DNA of 56,592 nt from Calditrichota bacterium. Its GTDB lineage: Bacteria; Electryoneota; B3-LCP. The translations under genes were made by a program, and so were the position numbers. The notes below the pieces were generated by a model that saw nothing but the letters and a program-made list of their open reading frames with translations, ran no database searches and had not been told where the DNA came from. Each line of letters begins with the position of its first letter. Position 1 is the first letter of the stretch. Where the stretch lies: contig JAGVQJ010000123.1 of the NCBI GenBank assembly GCA_020051775.1, positions 1-56,592 on the forward strand, written 5' to 3'. Shown here one piece after another: positions 17,268 to 25,462 of the stretch.

Positions 17268-17344
17268 TGGTGGCGGCGCAGGGATTCGAACCCCGGACAC
17301 GCGGATTATGATTCCGCTGCTCTAACCGGCTGAGCTACGCCGCC
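17268..17344 (-). tRNA. tRNA-Met (anticodon CAT), CCA encoded
   Basis: 77 bases fold as a cloverleaf: acceptor GGCGGCG/CGCCGCC, D arm GCTC...GAGC, anticodon stem GCGGA/TCCGC with loop ATCATAA, T arm with TTCGAAT loop, then ACCA. Position 1 pairs normally and the anticodon stem lacks three GC pairs, so it is not the initiator. Elongator Met is likeliest. A tRNA-Ile with lysidine at C34 cannot be excluded. A TTGACT-17-TAAATT promoter precedes it. Confidence 0.93.
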
Positions 17345-17354
17345 AGAATCTAAC

Positions 17355-17383
17355 AATTTACAAATTATTCCGCTTGAAGTCAA
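17355..17383 (-). promoter_or_regulatory. Promoter of the tRNA gene
   Basis: Minus strand: TTGACT (17383-17378), 17 bases, TAAATT (17360-17355), 10 bases before the first tRNA base. Confidence 0.7.
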
Positions 17384-17410
17384 GCTTTTTTACCAATCCT
17401 GTTTGTTCTC

Positions 17411-18004
17411 TTATTTTGCAGTCGCCGTGAATTTACTGATGCCATCCAGCAGCATCTGCACCGATATAACCGTCAGAATCATCCCCATTAACCGTTCCAT
17501 CGCCGTTAGCCCCCTTGCCCCCAACCACCGGCTCAAATGACCGGCGCTGACTAAAATCAAAGCGGTAACCAGCCAAGCGCAGAGCAATGCCAGAATCCAA
17601 TCAACAGTCTTTTCCGGCTCACGCGTGACCATCAGCAGAATACTGGCCATGGCCGATGGACCCGCAATCAGAGGCACTGCCAACGGGACAATGAAAGGTT
17701 CACGATCCATTGAATATCCGAACATGCCATCTTGATTTGGGAAGATCATCCGCAAGGCAATCAGGAAGAGGATAATACCTCCTGAAATACTGAGTGAAGG
17801 CTCGTTGATCTGCAACAAATCAAGGAGATATTGCCCTAAAATCAGAAAGAGGATTAACACACCTAGAGCGATAAGCAGTTCTCGAATGATAATCGGCCGA
17901 CGGCGCTGGGGACTCACGTCTTTCAAAATGGACAGAAACACCGGCACATTGCCCAATGGGTCCATCACTAAAAACAACATGATGGCGGCAGAATAAACAT
18001 TCAT
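17411..18004 (-). CDS. MarC-family integral membrane protein
   Basis: 197 residues with six hydrophobic segments. The N-terminal LFLVMDPLGNVPVFL and central VPLAVPLIAGPSAMASILL are hallmark MarC/UPF0056 blocks. The family was named for multiple antibiotic resistance in E. coli, but its transport function is unproven. It is a single-gene unit with a near-consensus promoter upstream and the tRNA gene downstream on the same strand. The start has only an AAGGA site about 13 bases away. Confidence 0.9.
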   Translation of the reverse strand: MNVYSAAIMLFLVMDPLGNVPVFLSILKDVSPQRRRPIIIRELLIALGVLILFLILGQYLLDLLQINEPSLSISGGIILFLIALRMIFPNQDGMFGYSMDREPFIVPLAVPLIAGPSAMASILLMVTREPEKTVDWILALLCAWLVTALILVSAGHLSRWLGARGLTAMERLMGMILTVISVQMLLDGISKFTATAK

Positions 18005-18040
18005 AGAGGGGGATGTCCTTGAATTATCGTCTTTTTTTGC

Positions 18041-18069
18041 AATATAGGCAAAGAAAAGGATATTGTCAA
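18041..18069 (-). promoter_or_regulatory. Near-consensus promoter for marC
   Basis: Minus strand: TTGACA (18069-18064), 17 bases, TATATT (18046-18041), about 37 bases before the start codon. Confidence 0.75.
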
Positions 18070-18097
18070 ACGATTTCCACTCATTTTCATTAAACCG

Positions 18098-18125
18098 AAA
18101 ACCCTGTCCGCAGAGACAGGGTTTT
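18098..18125 (-). terminator. Intrinsic terminator after the PIN gene
   Basis: AAAACCCTGTC (18098-18108) and GACAGGGTTTT (18115-18125) form an 11-bp stem. It lies 43 bases past the PIN stop and upstream of the marC promoter. Confidence 0.7.
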
Positions 18126-18168
18126 AATTTACTTCCAGATTGTCGGCAGATCTTGCCGGCGAATGGAA

Positions 18169-18645
18169 TTACGACAGTGGCTGGGGAGATTTAAGGTCCA
18201 AGCTCGCAACGACGCGGGGCGACCGTATTTGGATCGGTTTCAAGCCCAATTCCAAGTTCACCGTAATGAACTTGCGCACCTGGGAGATGTGTAAAATATT
18301 CCGGTAATTCCAACTCGCCAGAATGTCCACTTCTTCCAAGGTTGCCGCCGCCACATGCAAGGCGTCTTCGCGGAATTCAGTTGCCAGGATCTTGCGATCC
18401 AGGTAGACGTCTGCTAAAGTTTCTGTGCTCTCCGTGATCACGATGATCTTGGGTTTACAGATCAATTGATCTGACAATGCCTGCTGTACTTCCAGGGAAG
18501 CTCCCCCAACCTGGGTTTGCAGCAAAGTTGAAATGACGGGGAGGTAGACCCCCTGGCGAAAATCATCCATCAGAGATCGAGACCATGAAGACCATCTAGG
18601 ATTTTCATAGCCGAATAGTACGGTGGAATCCGTGTATACGCGTAG
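18169..18645 (-). pseudogene. PIN-domain nuclease (VapC-like) without a normal start codon
   Basis: The frame from 18570 gives 133 residues starting at an internal Met, but it is open further upstream to 18672. That extension reads RVYTDSTVLFG, which matches the usual PIN beginning (M)RVYxDTSVxGG with the first catalytic Asp. The codon where Met is expected (18645-18643) is CTA. The C-terminal part has FREDALHVAAATLEEVDILASWNYRNI, the second PIN acidic cluster. So the domain is complete but lacks ATG, GTG or TTG at the right place. The internal ATG would drop the catalytic Asp. PIN proteins are RNases, often toxins. No antitoxin gene is recognisable in the 200 bases upstream. A decaying toxin or a rare start codon are both possible. 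Confidence 0.6.
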
Positions 18646-18831
18646 CGGGTAAATCCTGACCTCTAAGTTTGCCTATTATCTTCCACAAGTTTCATTCTCA
18701 TATAAATACCACGATAGGCGAACTTTTCATCTTTTAAAATACTATCATCCTTGAAGTGTCAATAAATAATAATTGGCCTCAAAACATATTGCTGAATAAG
18801 TATACGCTTTTGAACAACTTCCGTTGGATAA

Positions 18832-18853
18832 AACCCTTGACTTATTGAGGGTT
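18832..18853 (-). terminator. Weak intrinsic terminator after the RNA methyltransferase gene
   Basis: AACCCT (18832-18837) and AGGGTT (18848-18853) form a short stem, followed on the minus strand by TTTTAT. It is 22 bases past the stop at 18875. Confidence 0.45.
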
Positions 18854-18874
18854 ATTCATGGCTTGTTTTTTACG

Positions 18875-20215
18875 CTACTGATTTCGTTCCAAGAGAGCAA
18901 TAATTTCCAAGTCGGGAGTCTGGGGAAATAAATCAACCGGGGTGAAGGAGCGCGGCTGGTAAGAAGTCAATAACCGCACATCGCGAGCTAAAGTTGCAGG
19001 GTGACAGGAAGCATAAATCAAACGAGGTGGTCCATATTCATTCAATAAGCTCAAGAGCTGTTTTGAAGCGCCGGTGCGAGGCGGATCTAGTATGACGACA
19101 TTTTGCCGCTTTACAGTCGAAACCTTAAGTTTGGGCTTATTCAAATCCATTGCCAGATATTCTATCGGCCATCCGTGCTGTCTGGCAAAAGTCTCACCGG
19201 TCCGAATCGCGGGAATCGAGGCTTCAACCACAACCGCACTACCGCCTTGAGATGAGACATGCTCCAAGGCAAACGATCCGTATCCCCCATAAAGATCCAA
19301 CGCGTTGGCACCAGGAGGAATCATCCCCAGAACGCCGCGAATCAGCAATTCCGCTCCACCCCGGTTGACCTGTGAAAAAACCACCGGGTCTATGGCCAGC
19401 TCACGATTACCATTAATTTTAAGATAAATGCGTGGGTCGCCATCTTCCTGAATAGTCTGAGAATTAAAGAAGCGCAAGTTCAGATTTGGAGCATGACGGA
19501 TCTGCCATCCGGCTAAATCGCCAGACTGCAAAACCACCTTCAGCCGTGGAATCTCCGATTCCCCCTGAAAACGCTGAAACAGTACAGCCACGGCTTCACC
19601 CCGACCATTATCCCGAATGATCAAGCGGGCATTGTCAAATTCCGATTTTTGTTTATGATTATCACTGTATCTTGAAGATTCCTGGGTATGGCTACCCAAC
19701 AACTGAACTATCTGTCCCAGAGCTCGGCGAACCGGTTCGGTTCCCAGGTGGCAATCACCGATAGGCACGAACTTGTTGAAAGCGATGTAACCTAAGCGCC
19801 AAGGCCCGTTTCCCATCTCCAAATGCAATTCCAGGCGTTCCCGGTAACCCCACTGCGCCGGGGAAGCAAGAGGATCATTTATAACCGGGTTGGTCATATC
19901 GCCGACACGCCTTAAGGTCTGCTCCAGGTGGCGAGTCTTCCAAGCCAGTGCGGCATCGTAACGCCATGCACCCAGAGGGGTATTCAGACAGCCATCTGAT
20001 CGAAAGCGGCAAGGGTGCTGGATCCTGTCCGGCGCGGGTGTGACTATCTCATCCAACGCACCCATCAAAGGACCCTTGACTTCCGTGGGATCTATTCGGG
20101 CTGTGACGGCATCGCCCGGCACGGCGCCGGATATCATCACCACACGGCCTTCGGGAGTTCGAGCCACTCCCCGGCCATCCCAGGTCAGATCCTGGATAAG
20201 GTATATTGTCTTCAT
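18875..20215 (-). CDS. 23S rRNA m5U methyltransferase (RlmD/RumA-like, TrmA superfamily)
   Basis: 446 residues. An N-terminal TRAM-like RNA-binding part (1-60) is followed by the Fe-S region and the SAM methyltransferase core. Visible motifs: FSQVN (280-284), LDLYGGYGSFAL (307-316), the DPPR loop (377-380), the catalytic Cys404 in YASCHPATLARD and Glu437 near the end. These enzymes methylate C5 of a uridine in rRNA or tRNA. Of the four Fe-S cysteines in E. coli RlmD only three candidates are seen (Cys69, Cys76, Cys155), because the C-x5-C-x2-C stretch is shortened. The cluster may be altered or lost. Which uridine is modified cannot be told. The gene stands alone. Confidence 0.85.
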   Translation of the reverse strand: MKTIYLIQDLTWDGRGVARTPEGRVVMISGAVPGDAVTARIDPTEVKGPLMGALDEIVTPAPDRIQHPCRFRSDGCLNTPLGAWRYDAALAWKTRHLEQTLRRVGDMTNPVINDPLASPAQWGYRERLELHLEMGNGPWRLGYIAFNKFVPIGDCHLGTEPVRRALGQIVQLLGSHTQESSRYSDNHKQKSEFDNARLIIRDNGRGEAVAVLFQRFQGESEIPRLKVVLQSGDLAGWQIRHAPNLNLRFFNSQTIQEDGDPRIYLKINGNRELAIDPVVFSQVNRGGAELLIRGVLGMIPPGANALDLYGGYGSFALEHVSSQGGSAVVVEASIPAIRTGETFARQHGWPIEYLAMDLNKPKLKVSTVKRQNVVILDPPRTGASKQLLSLLNEYGPPRLIYASCHPATLARDVRLLTSYQPRSFTPVDLFPQTPDLEIIALLERNQ

Positions 20216-20335
20216 ATCAGGTTATTATAGCGTTTCCAAAGATTATAGATGACCGTTCCTTGATAGTATCCGATCAGAGGTCGGAGTGATGACACAGTTC
20301 GCACTAAGTCGTTCGACTTGCAAAGCAGATTTTTC

Positions 20336-20365
20336 TTGCATTGCACATACTAATTTACGTATCTT
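20336..20365 (+). promoter_or_regulatory. Possible promoter for the PEGA-thioredoxin lipoprotein gene
   Basis: TTGCAT (20336-20341), 18 bases, TATCTT (20360-20365). It would give a leader of about 120 bases before 20495. Confidence 0.4.
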
Positions 20366-20494
20366 TATAGTATCGGTACGTGAAAGGCTTCACGCTATGT
20401 TTTCCGAATATGAAACCCGAGAAACCGTTAGACGCCATTTCTTTGGATTATACTGAAGGAATCGAATTCACAACCACGAAGATTATAACGAAAC

Positions 20495-21751
20495 ATGAGA
20501 AATACAAATACAGCGGTGTGGTTAACGGCCTTGTCAATCCTCACGACAGGAATGCTGGGGTGCAGCATCGAGAGAGCGCCTTCGGAACCTACTGCTCTGG
20601 AAACCGGCTTGATTTACATTTCGGCAGAGGACCCCTACGGACATCAGGTTTTAGGAGCAGCCATCTATGTTGATGGGGACCTAAGACCCGAAATATCACC
20701 GGATACTCTAAACCTCACCACCGGCAATCATCAATTGAGACTTGAATCTGCTGCCTTTCACCCGTTGCTGGATACTATCCTGGTGGAAGCGGACACTTTG
20801 ATCCAACATTCGTGTACACTAATTCCTTTGAATACAAACGTTGGATCGGTCATTGTCAGCGCCATGAATCAGACGAACAGCCAGGAGATCACCGGAGGGG
20901 AGATCTATCTAAATGGCGCTTCGACCGGCCAATTTACTTCTGACACACTGGAAAACATCCCGGTTGGACAACAGACTATCGGCGTCGGAATGCTCGGTTT
21001 TGACTATACCGACTCACTGATTGAAGTCACTTCCGGAGTGGCTACGGCTTTGGAACTGTCCATGTCTTCAGTCCCTTGGAACGGCATCCAGGTTATTTCT
21101 AATCAGGATCCTGCTTTAGTTTGCCTTGATGATCAATTAACCACAAGTCAGACACCTTGGGTGCTCACAGGGATAGCAAATGGCCTGCACAGCTTTAGTT
21201 GCTACCGGGAGGGATTCGCAACCCTAAATGATACGCTTTCCCCGGCGCTACAAACGGCTAATTTGTTCCATTACGGCCACGAACAACTTACCTTTAATTT
21301 GGAATCCTGGGCAGGTGGCGTGGGTCAAAACGTCGGGCAATTGGCACCTGGTTTTACCCTGCAATCGGATTTTCTGGATTCAGTCTCACTGGGAGCTTTA
21401 CGGGGTCGGGTGGTCCTGCTGACTTTCTGGTTCAGCAATTGCGTCCCTTGTATGGAAGAGATGCCGGAAATCCAGGATGCTTACGAAGAACTTTCCCCTC
21501 TGGGTTTTCGGGTTCTGGCCATCAATTACATGCTGCCGGATAACCTCCAAACCGTGCAACAAATCCGCCAGCAATTGGGGATCACCTTCGAATTCCTGTT
21601 GGATTACGGCTATGTTGTCACGGAGCAATATGGTGTTTTCCAATTCCCTACCAACATTCTCATAGATCAACGCGGCGTTGTGAATCAATACGTCGGCAGC
21701 CTGACTCACCAGTGGCTGACAGAACACGTGCAGGCGCTGCTTAACCCATAA
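20495..21751 (+). CDS. Lipoprotein with PEGA-like repeats and a TlpA/ResA-type thioredoxin domain
   Basis: 418 residues. A signal peptide ends in the lipobox MLGC (lipidated Cys23). Three beta-rich segments of about 75 residues (38-110, 117-190, 196-270) contain ...IYVDG/IYLNG... and ...TGNHQLRLE/PVGQQTIGV patterns, as in PEGA surface domains. From about residue 278 a thioredoxin-like domain follows, with APGFTLQSDFLDSVSLGALRGRVVLLTFWFSNCVPCMEEMP, active-site Cys316 and Cys319, and a cis-Pro region QFPTNILID. TlpA-type domains reduce disulfides in exported proteins or cytochrome c haem sites. The next gene follows after 21 bases. The start is the ATG at 20495; there is no strong Shine-Dalgarno. 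Confidence 0.8.
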   Translation: MRNTNTAVWLTALSILTTGMLGCSIERAPSEPTALETGLIYISAEDPYGHQVLGAAIYVDGDLRPEISPDTLNLTTGNHQLRLESAAFHPLLDTILVEADTLIQHSCTLIPLNTNVGSVIVSAMNQTNSQEITGGEIYLNGASTGQFTSDTLENIPVGQQTIGVGMLGFDYTDSLIEVTSGVATALELSMSSVPWNGIQVISNQDPALVCLDDQLTTSQTPWVLTGIANGLHSFSCYREGFATLNDTLSPALQTANLFHYGHEQLTFNLESWAGGVGQNVGQLAPGFTLQSDFLDSVSLGALRGRVVLLTFWFSNCVPCMEEMPEIQDAYEELSPLGFRVLAINYMLPDNLQTVQQIRQQLGITFEFLLDYGYVVTEQYGVFQFPTNILIDQRGVVNQYVGSLTHQWLTEHVQALLNP

Positions 21752-21772
21752 CTTGCTTTACGGAGAAGCACA

Positions 21773-22477
21773 ATGAAACAGGCATTATTCATTCTGATCC
21801 TGGTAACGGTGATGACGTCGGTAGCGGTAGCGCAAACCTTCAATTACCTGGCACCGGTCACTGAACTCCAGGGGACACTGAACCAAACAACGGCGTTCTA
21901 CTCCGAAGTCAACAACCTCACGGCGAACCCAATAACCATGCAAGCCATCATCAACCGCAGCCAGGCTCCGATGAGCTGGCTGGCGGTGTATTGCATTGAC
22001 ACGATATGCTACAGCCCTTTCACCGACACCGTCGAATTCATAGCGCAACCGTTTGGGTTGGATTCCATCCTGGTGGACATCACCCCCTTCGATACTACAA
22101 ATGACGGCTGGATAACAGTGATCGTGCAGCCCACTGGCCAGCCTTCCGCAGCACAATCCATCACCTTCCATTTGTGGCTGGTCTTGGGTGTGGAAGAAAA
22201 CCCACTGACGCCGTTGACTCATGCCCTGTTAAAGGCTTGTCCTAATCCCTTCAACGCAACACTGAGTTTGAACTTCACGCTGGGACATGCGGCGATCACC
22301 GATTTGGCTATCTATGACCTGCAAGGGAACCAAGTTGCGCAAATATTCCAGGGGTCAGCCACGGCCGGGGCACACCACTTTACCTGGAATCCCGGGAATC
22401 TCGCTTCGGGAGTCTACCTTGCGAAGCTAAGCTCGGGGGGCAAAGACCAGGTGAGCAAAGTGGTCTATTTAAGATAA
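21773..22477 (+). CDS. Small secreted protein with T9SS/FlgD-like C-terminal tail
   Basis: 234 residues behind an ACGGAGAAG site. Signal peptide MKQALFILILVTVMTSVAVAQ, then about 120 residues of beta-rich sequence with no family I recognise (two Cys in YCIDTICYSPF could form a disulfide), then the sorting tail ACPNPFNATLSLNFTL, YDLQGNQV, SGVYLAKL, KVVYLR. It is probably an extracellular companion of the upstream thioredoxin lipoprotein, which could act on its cysteine pair; that link is inference from adjacency only. Confidence 0.7.
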   Translation: MKQALFILILVTVMTSVAVAQTFNYLAPVTELQGTLNQTTAFYSEVNNLTANPITMQAIINRSQAPMSWLAVYCIDTICYSPFTDTVEFIAQPFGLDSILVDITPFDTTNDGWITVIVQPTGQPSAAQSITFHLWLVLGVEENPLTPLTHALLKACPNPFNATLSLNFTLGHAAITDLAIYDLQGNQVAQIFQGSATAGAHHFTWNPGNLASGVYLAKLSSGGKDQVSKVVYLR

Positions 22478-22539
22478 AAACGCAAAGACCAGCCTGAATA
22501 GCTGATCCTTGTCTTAAGGTCGTGCTGGGGCCTAAAATA

Positions 22540-22746
22540 TCAGAGGACTCGATTCAGGTCATCCAGGAGTTTGTTAAGATCCTTGATGCCGTGCGTAGAA
22601 GCTGCATCTTCGATGGTCTCGAAGCTGGCTACTTCGCAGCCCACGCAATGCAGACCATACTCAATCAAAATTTTCTCGCTGCGCGGGTAGTGGGCAATCG
22701 CTTCCGCCAGTGTCGTATCTTTGGTTATGGGTCGTTCTGTTCTCAT
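22540..22746 (-). CDS. DUF1858 domain-containing protein
   Basis: 68 residues from the ATG at 22746, chosen because GGAG lies seven bases upstream; an in-frame ATG at 22767 has no such site. The sequence follows DUF1858: ITKDTTLAEAIAHYPRSEKILIEYGLHCVGCEVASFETIEDAA. The CxxC pair (HCVGC) probably binds metal or a redox group. The domain is found free or joined to hybrid-cluster-like and ScdA-type proteins; its role is not settled. It has its own promoter and faces the gene ending at 22477. Confidence 0.85.
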   Translation of the reverse strand: MRTERPITKDTTLAEAIAHYPRSEKILIEYGLHCVGCEVASFETIEDAASTHGIKDLNKLLDDLNRVL

Positions 22747-22771
22747 AGTTGGCTCCTTTCTCTCCAACGAT

Positions 22772-22800
22772 AAAATAACACTCTACCGCCGCAAAGTCAA
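22772..22800 (-). promoter_or_regulatory. Promoter for the DUF1858 gene
   Basis: Minus strand: TTGACT (22800-22795), 17 bases, TATTTT (22777-22772), about 26 bases before the ATG at 22746. Confidence 0.6.
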
Positions 22801-22873
22801 GCGATTTCTGGTCTTACCGCGTAACCGGTAGTGGTGGTACGATAGAAAATTAACTTAAATGGAAATTTGAATC

Positions 22874-23824
22874 ATGGTAACATCCTACAGATTTTCCGAA
22901 GCGCCGTTGAAAGAAAAAATCCAAATTTGGCTGGGCGCCGTTCGAGCTCCCTTCTTCACCGCTGTATTGGTGCCGGTGTTGCTGGCTTCCGTCATGGCCT
23001 GGGTGGAAGGCGCGCCGCTGCAACTGGGTTACTTCTTCCTGACGTTGATCGCCGCTGTTTTCATGCATGCCGGCACCAACGTGATTAATGACTACGCCGA
23101 CCACCTGTCTCGCTGCGATGAGATCAACAAGGATTTCCAAAGGCCATTCACGGGTGGCAGCCGATCAATCCAGAAGGGATTGCTTTCCCCCCGGCAGACT
23201 CTTATCGGAGCGTTGTGTTTCTTTGCTGCGAGTACCATTCTCGGGCTGCTGCTCGTTTACTTGCGCGGCCTCCCCATCCTTTACCTGGGTTTAATCGGCA
23301 CGTTTTGCGGAATTTTCTACACGTTGCCACCTTTCAATATCGTCGCGCGTGGATTCGGCGAACTGATCGTGGGATTGTGTTTCGGCGTGTTGATGATGTT
23401 GGGTGCTTACTACGTGCAGGCCCAAACCTTCAGTCTGGCGGTGGTGGTAGCCTCGTTGCCCTCCACCCTGCTCATTGCCGGTGTGCTTTATATCAATGAG
23501 TTTCCAGATTGGGCCGCGGATGAAGCCAGCGGAAAGCGCCATCTGGTCGTACGCATGGGACGACAGCGAGCGGTGTACGGTTACTACGCCATTCTGGCCG
23601 CAACTTACCTCTCCATCGTCATTGGCGTATCGACCCAAATATTGACCCCCTGGGCGCTCCTGGGATTACTGACCATACCGATGGCGATCAAAGCCATCAA
23701 AGTCGCGCATGCTAATTTCGCCGATCCCGCCAAGCTGGTCCCGGCCAATGCCGCTACGGTAGGTATTCACTTGATGACCGGATTGCTGATGACTGTAGGT
23801 TATATGGTGAAGGGGATATTTTAG
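22874..23824 (+). CDS. UbiA-family prenyltransferase, MenA-like
   Basis: 316 residues with about eight to nine membrane segments. The first Asp-rich motif is NVINDYADH (near residue 70) and the second region is NEFPDWAADEASGKRHLVVRMG (near 213), matching 1,4-dihydroxy-2-naphthoate polyprenyltransferases and close relatives. Such enzymes attach a polyprenyl chain to an aromatic ring in the inner membrane, the step that commits to menaquinone. No other men genes are nearby, so the aromatic substrate is inferred from sequence style. It could tie in with the prenyl-reductase-like fusion at 7927. A clear terminator follows at 23890. Confidence 0.85.
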   Translation: MVTSYRFSEAPLKEKIQIWLGAVRAPFFTAVLVPVLLASVMAWVEGAPLQLGYFFLTLIAAVFMHAGTNVINDYADHLSRCDEINKDFQRPFTGGSRSIQKGLLSPRQTLIGALCFFAASTILGLLLVYLRGLPILYLGLIGTFCGIFYTLPPFNIVARGFGELIVGLCFGVLMMLGAYYVQAQTFSLAVVVASLPSTLLIAGVLYINEFPDWAADEASGKRHLVVRMGRQRAVYGYYAILAATYLSIVIGVSTQILTPWALLGLLTIPMAIKAIKVAHANFADPAKLVPANAATVGIHLMTGLLMTVGYMVKGIF

Positions 23825-23889
23825 GAACTTTGCGCATTGCACAAAATCGCTCAAAATTAATGATATGCAGGGATCTGCGAGTAAACATC

Positions 23890-23920
23890 AATCGGGCTGC
23901 CGCTGACAGCCCGATTTTAA
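23890..23920 (+). terminator. Intrinsic terminator
   Basis: AATCGGGCTG (23890-23899) and CAGCCCGATT (23907-23916) form a 10-bp stem followed by TTTTAATTT. It lies 66 bases after the prenyltransferase stop. Confidence 0.8.
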
Positions 23921-24074
23921 TTTCCCAACTCCAAGAGTTTTATTACTGATCACTAGGCTCTGCCTGCTGCTCGTTTGATTCGGTCAGGATTCAGCTTGTT
24001 AACGAAATAGAGATTCCTTTCATAGAGTTCCGCCGGGTGGCCGGCGTGGCGGCATGATCCCTTAAAATATTAAT

Positions 24075-24094
24075 CCCGACTAAAAATAGTCGGG
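24075..24094. repeat. Short perfect hairpin in the 23825-24142 gap
   Basis: CCCGACTA and TAGTCGGG separated by AAAA. The 318-base gap otherwise holds the terminator at 23890 and a GC-rich run (24030-24055). No gene is seen. The hairpin could end the minus-strand gene at 24143, but the T run is poor. Confidence 0.4.
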
Positions 24095-24142
24095 CGCAGC
24101 GCTATTCCAATGGTATCACCTGGCTCGTGATGACTTACTCCA

Positions 24143-24604
24143 TTATAATACCTTCTCATATAGAACAACGTCAGTTCCCCAATAGTGTTTGTGCAAATAG
24201 CCACACTGAACAAAGCCTAAAGACTCATACAACTTACGGGCCGCTCCCAATCCGGGGGCAGTATCAAACCAGAGTTTAACGGCGCCTCTTTCACGAGCCA
24301 GGGATTCGACTTTCTTCATCAATAAAACTGCATACCCTCGGCGGCGGTATTCAGGATGAACAACCAAATGAACCAGATGAATCGTTCCCAAACGCTCCTC
24401 GCAGCCCATAACTGCAACAAGCTTGTGCTCTTCTTCGATGACATAGTAAGGGTCGGCCTTAATCCAGCGGCGGACTTCATCGGCTTTGGCGGCGCGTTCA
24501 TGTGCCAACCTTTCCCCCAAAGCGCTTACTTCTGCTGACCAGACAAGGTCGTAGAGTTTGGCTAATTCAATAGCGTCGTTGGGATTAGCTTGGCGCAAGC
24601 GCAT
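24143..24604 (-). CDS. GNAT-family N-acetyltransferase
   Basis: 153 residues. The acetyl-CoA loop (motif A) is visible as VVHPEYRRRGYAVLLMKKVE, and motif B as ARKLYESLGFVQCGY. The beginning MRLRQANPNDAIELAKLYD is the usual GNAT start. The acceptor is unknown. It follows the methyltransferase gene by 99 bases on the same strand and may belong to the same unit as the radical SAM gene. Confidence 0.85.
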   Translation of the reverse strand: MRLRQANPNDAIELAKLYDLVWSAEVSALGERLAHERAAKADEVRRWIKADPYYVIEEEHKLVAVMGCEERLGTIHLVHLVVHPEYRRRGYAVLLMKKVESLARERGAVKLWFDTAPGLGAARKLYESLGFVQCGYLHKHYWGTDVVLYEKVL

Positions 24605-24703
24605 GGTATTTCAACGATGGTGGTTTCATGATTCGATCTCCGATTCTTCATCAGCGATATCCAGCTATCGTTTTTTAACGATACCGATGTATTCGATGCT
24701 TCT

Positions 24704-25408
24704 CTACGGCCAATAGTGATAGCGCCGCAAAAAAGGATTAACTAATATCCCCCGCAGATCAATAAGATCCAATCCGTATCGAGTCATGATGGCGATCAGC
24801 TCGCGTGGGGGGATGAATTGATGATAATGGTGTGTTCCTCTTGGCAACAAATTCATCAATCGTTCACCCAGTATGATATACACAAGTTTTGCCATTAACG
24901 TCTTATTCACGGTCACGAAGCCAAAATATCCTCCGGATTTCAAAATGCGAGCGGCTTCGGCAACAGTGGCTTCCACACTCCCAACATGTTCCAACATGTC
25001 CGTGGCCGTAACAATGTCGAATTTTTCTGTTAGGAAAGGCAAATTCTCGGCTTGGCCTCGGACTGATCGCACGAGTTGGCTCTGCTTCACCATCTCCCGT
25101 CTCGCCAAGGATAAAACCCCAAAAGAGATATCAAACATAGTCACAGCAGCCCCATCGGCGGAAAAAGCTTTAGACAGGAATCCCCAACCACAACCTAAAT
25201 CCACGACCTTTTTATCGCGAACCTCGCTTAGGAAGCGGCGAAAATATGGATATCTAAGTTCATTTTGCCATATCAAAGGGTTGTTGCGAGATAAAATAAA
25301 TTCGGGGATCTCGTTGCTTAATAGATCATAACGTGATTGTTCATCCAGATGTCGGGTATCTCGAAGAGAGGCCGGTAGAGTAAATCGAAGCTGGGGTATG
25401 AACCTCAT
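24704..25408 (-). CDS. Class I SAM-dependent methyltransferase (UbiG/Methyltransf_11 type)
   Basis: 234 residues. SAM-binding motif I is VVDLGCGWGFLSKAF, motif II is near FDIVTATDMLEHVGSVEATVAEAARILKSGGYFGFVTVNK. The C-terminal PRGTHHYHQFIPPRELIAIMTRYG resembles UbiG-type O-methyltransferases. It has an N-terminal extension (PEFILSRNNPLIWQNELRYPYF). The gene lies 54 bases after the B12-binding radical SAM gene, which suggests a joint role in modifying a lipid, quinone or small molecule. The substrate is unknown. Confidence 0.8.
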   Translation of the reverse strand: MRFIPQLRFTLPASLRDTRHLDEQSRYDLLSNEIPEFILSRNNPLIWQNELRYPYFRRFLSEVRDKKVVDLGCGWGFLSKAFSADGAAVTMFDISFGVLSLARREMVKQSQLVRSVRGQAENLPFLTEKFDIVTATDMLEHVGSVEATVAEAARILKSGGYFGFVTVNKTLMAKLVYIILGERLMNLLPRGTHHYHQFIPPRELIAIMTRYGLDLIDLRGILVNPFLRRYHYWP

Positions 25409-25462
25409 GCCAGATCCTTTCTTCCCCCCAGGAAAAGTTATTTTTTTGTACCAAATTCACAA

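Noticed and set aside
17096-17311. A frame through the inverted-repeat element into the tRNA
   Set aside because: It is produced by palindromic DNA and the tRNA sequence; no start site.
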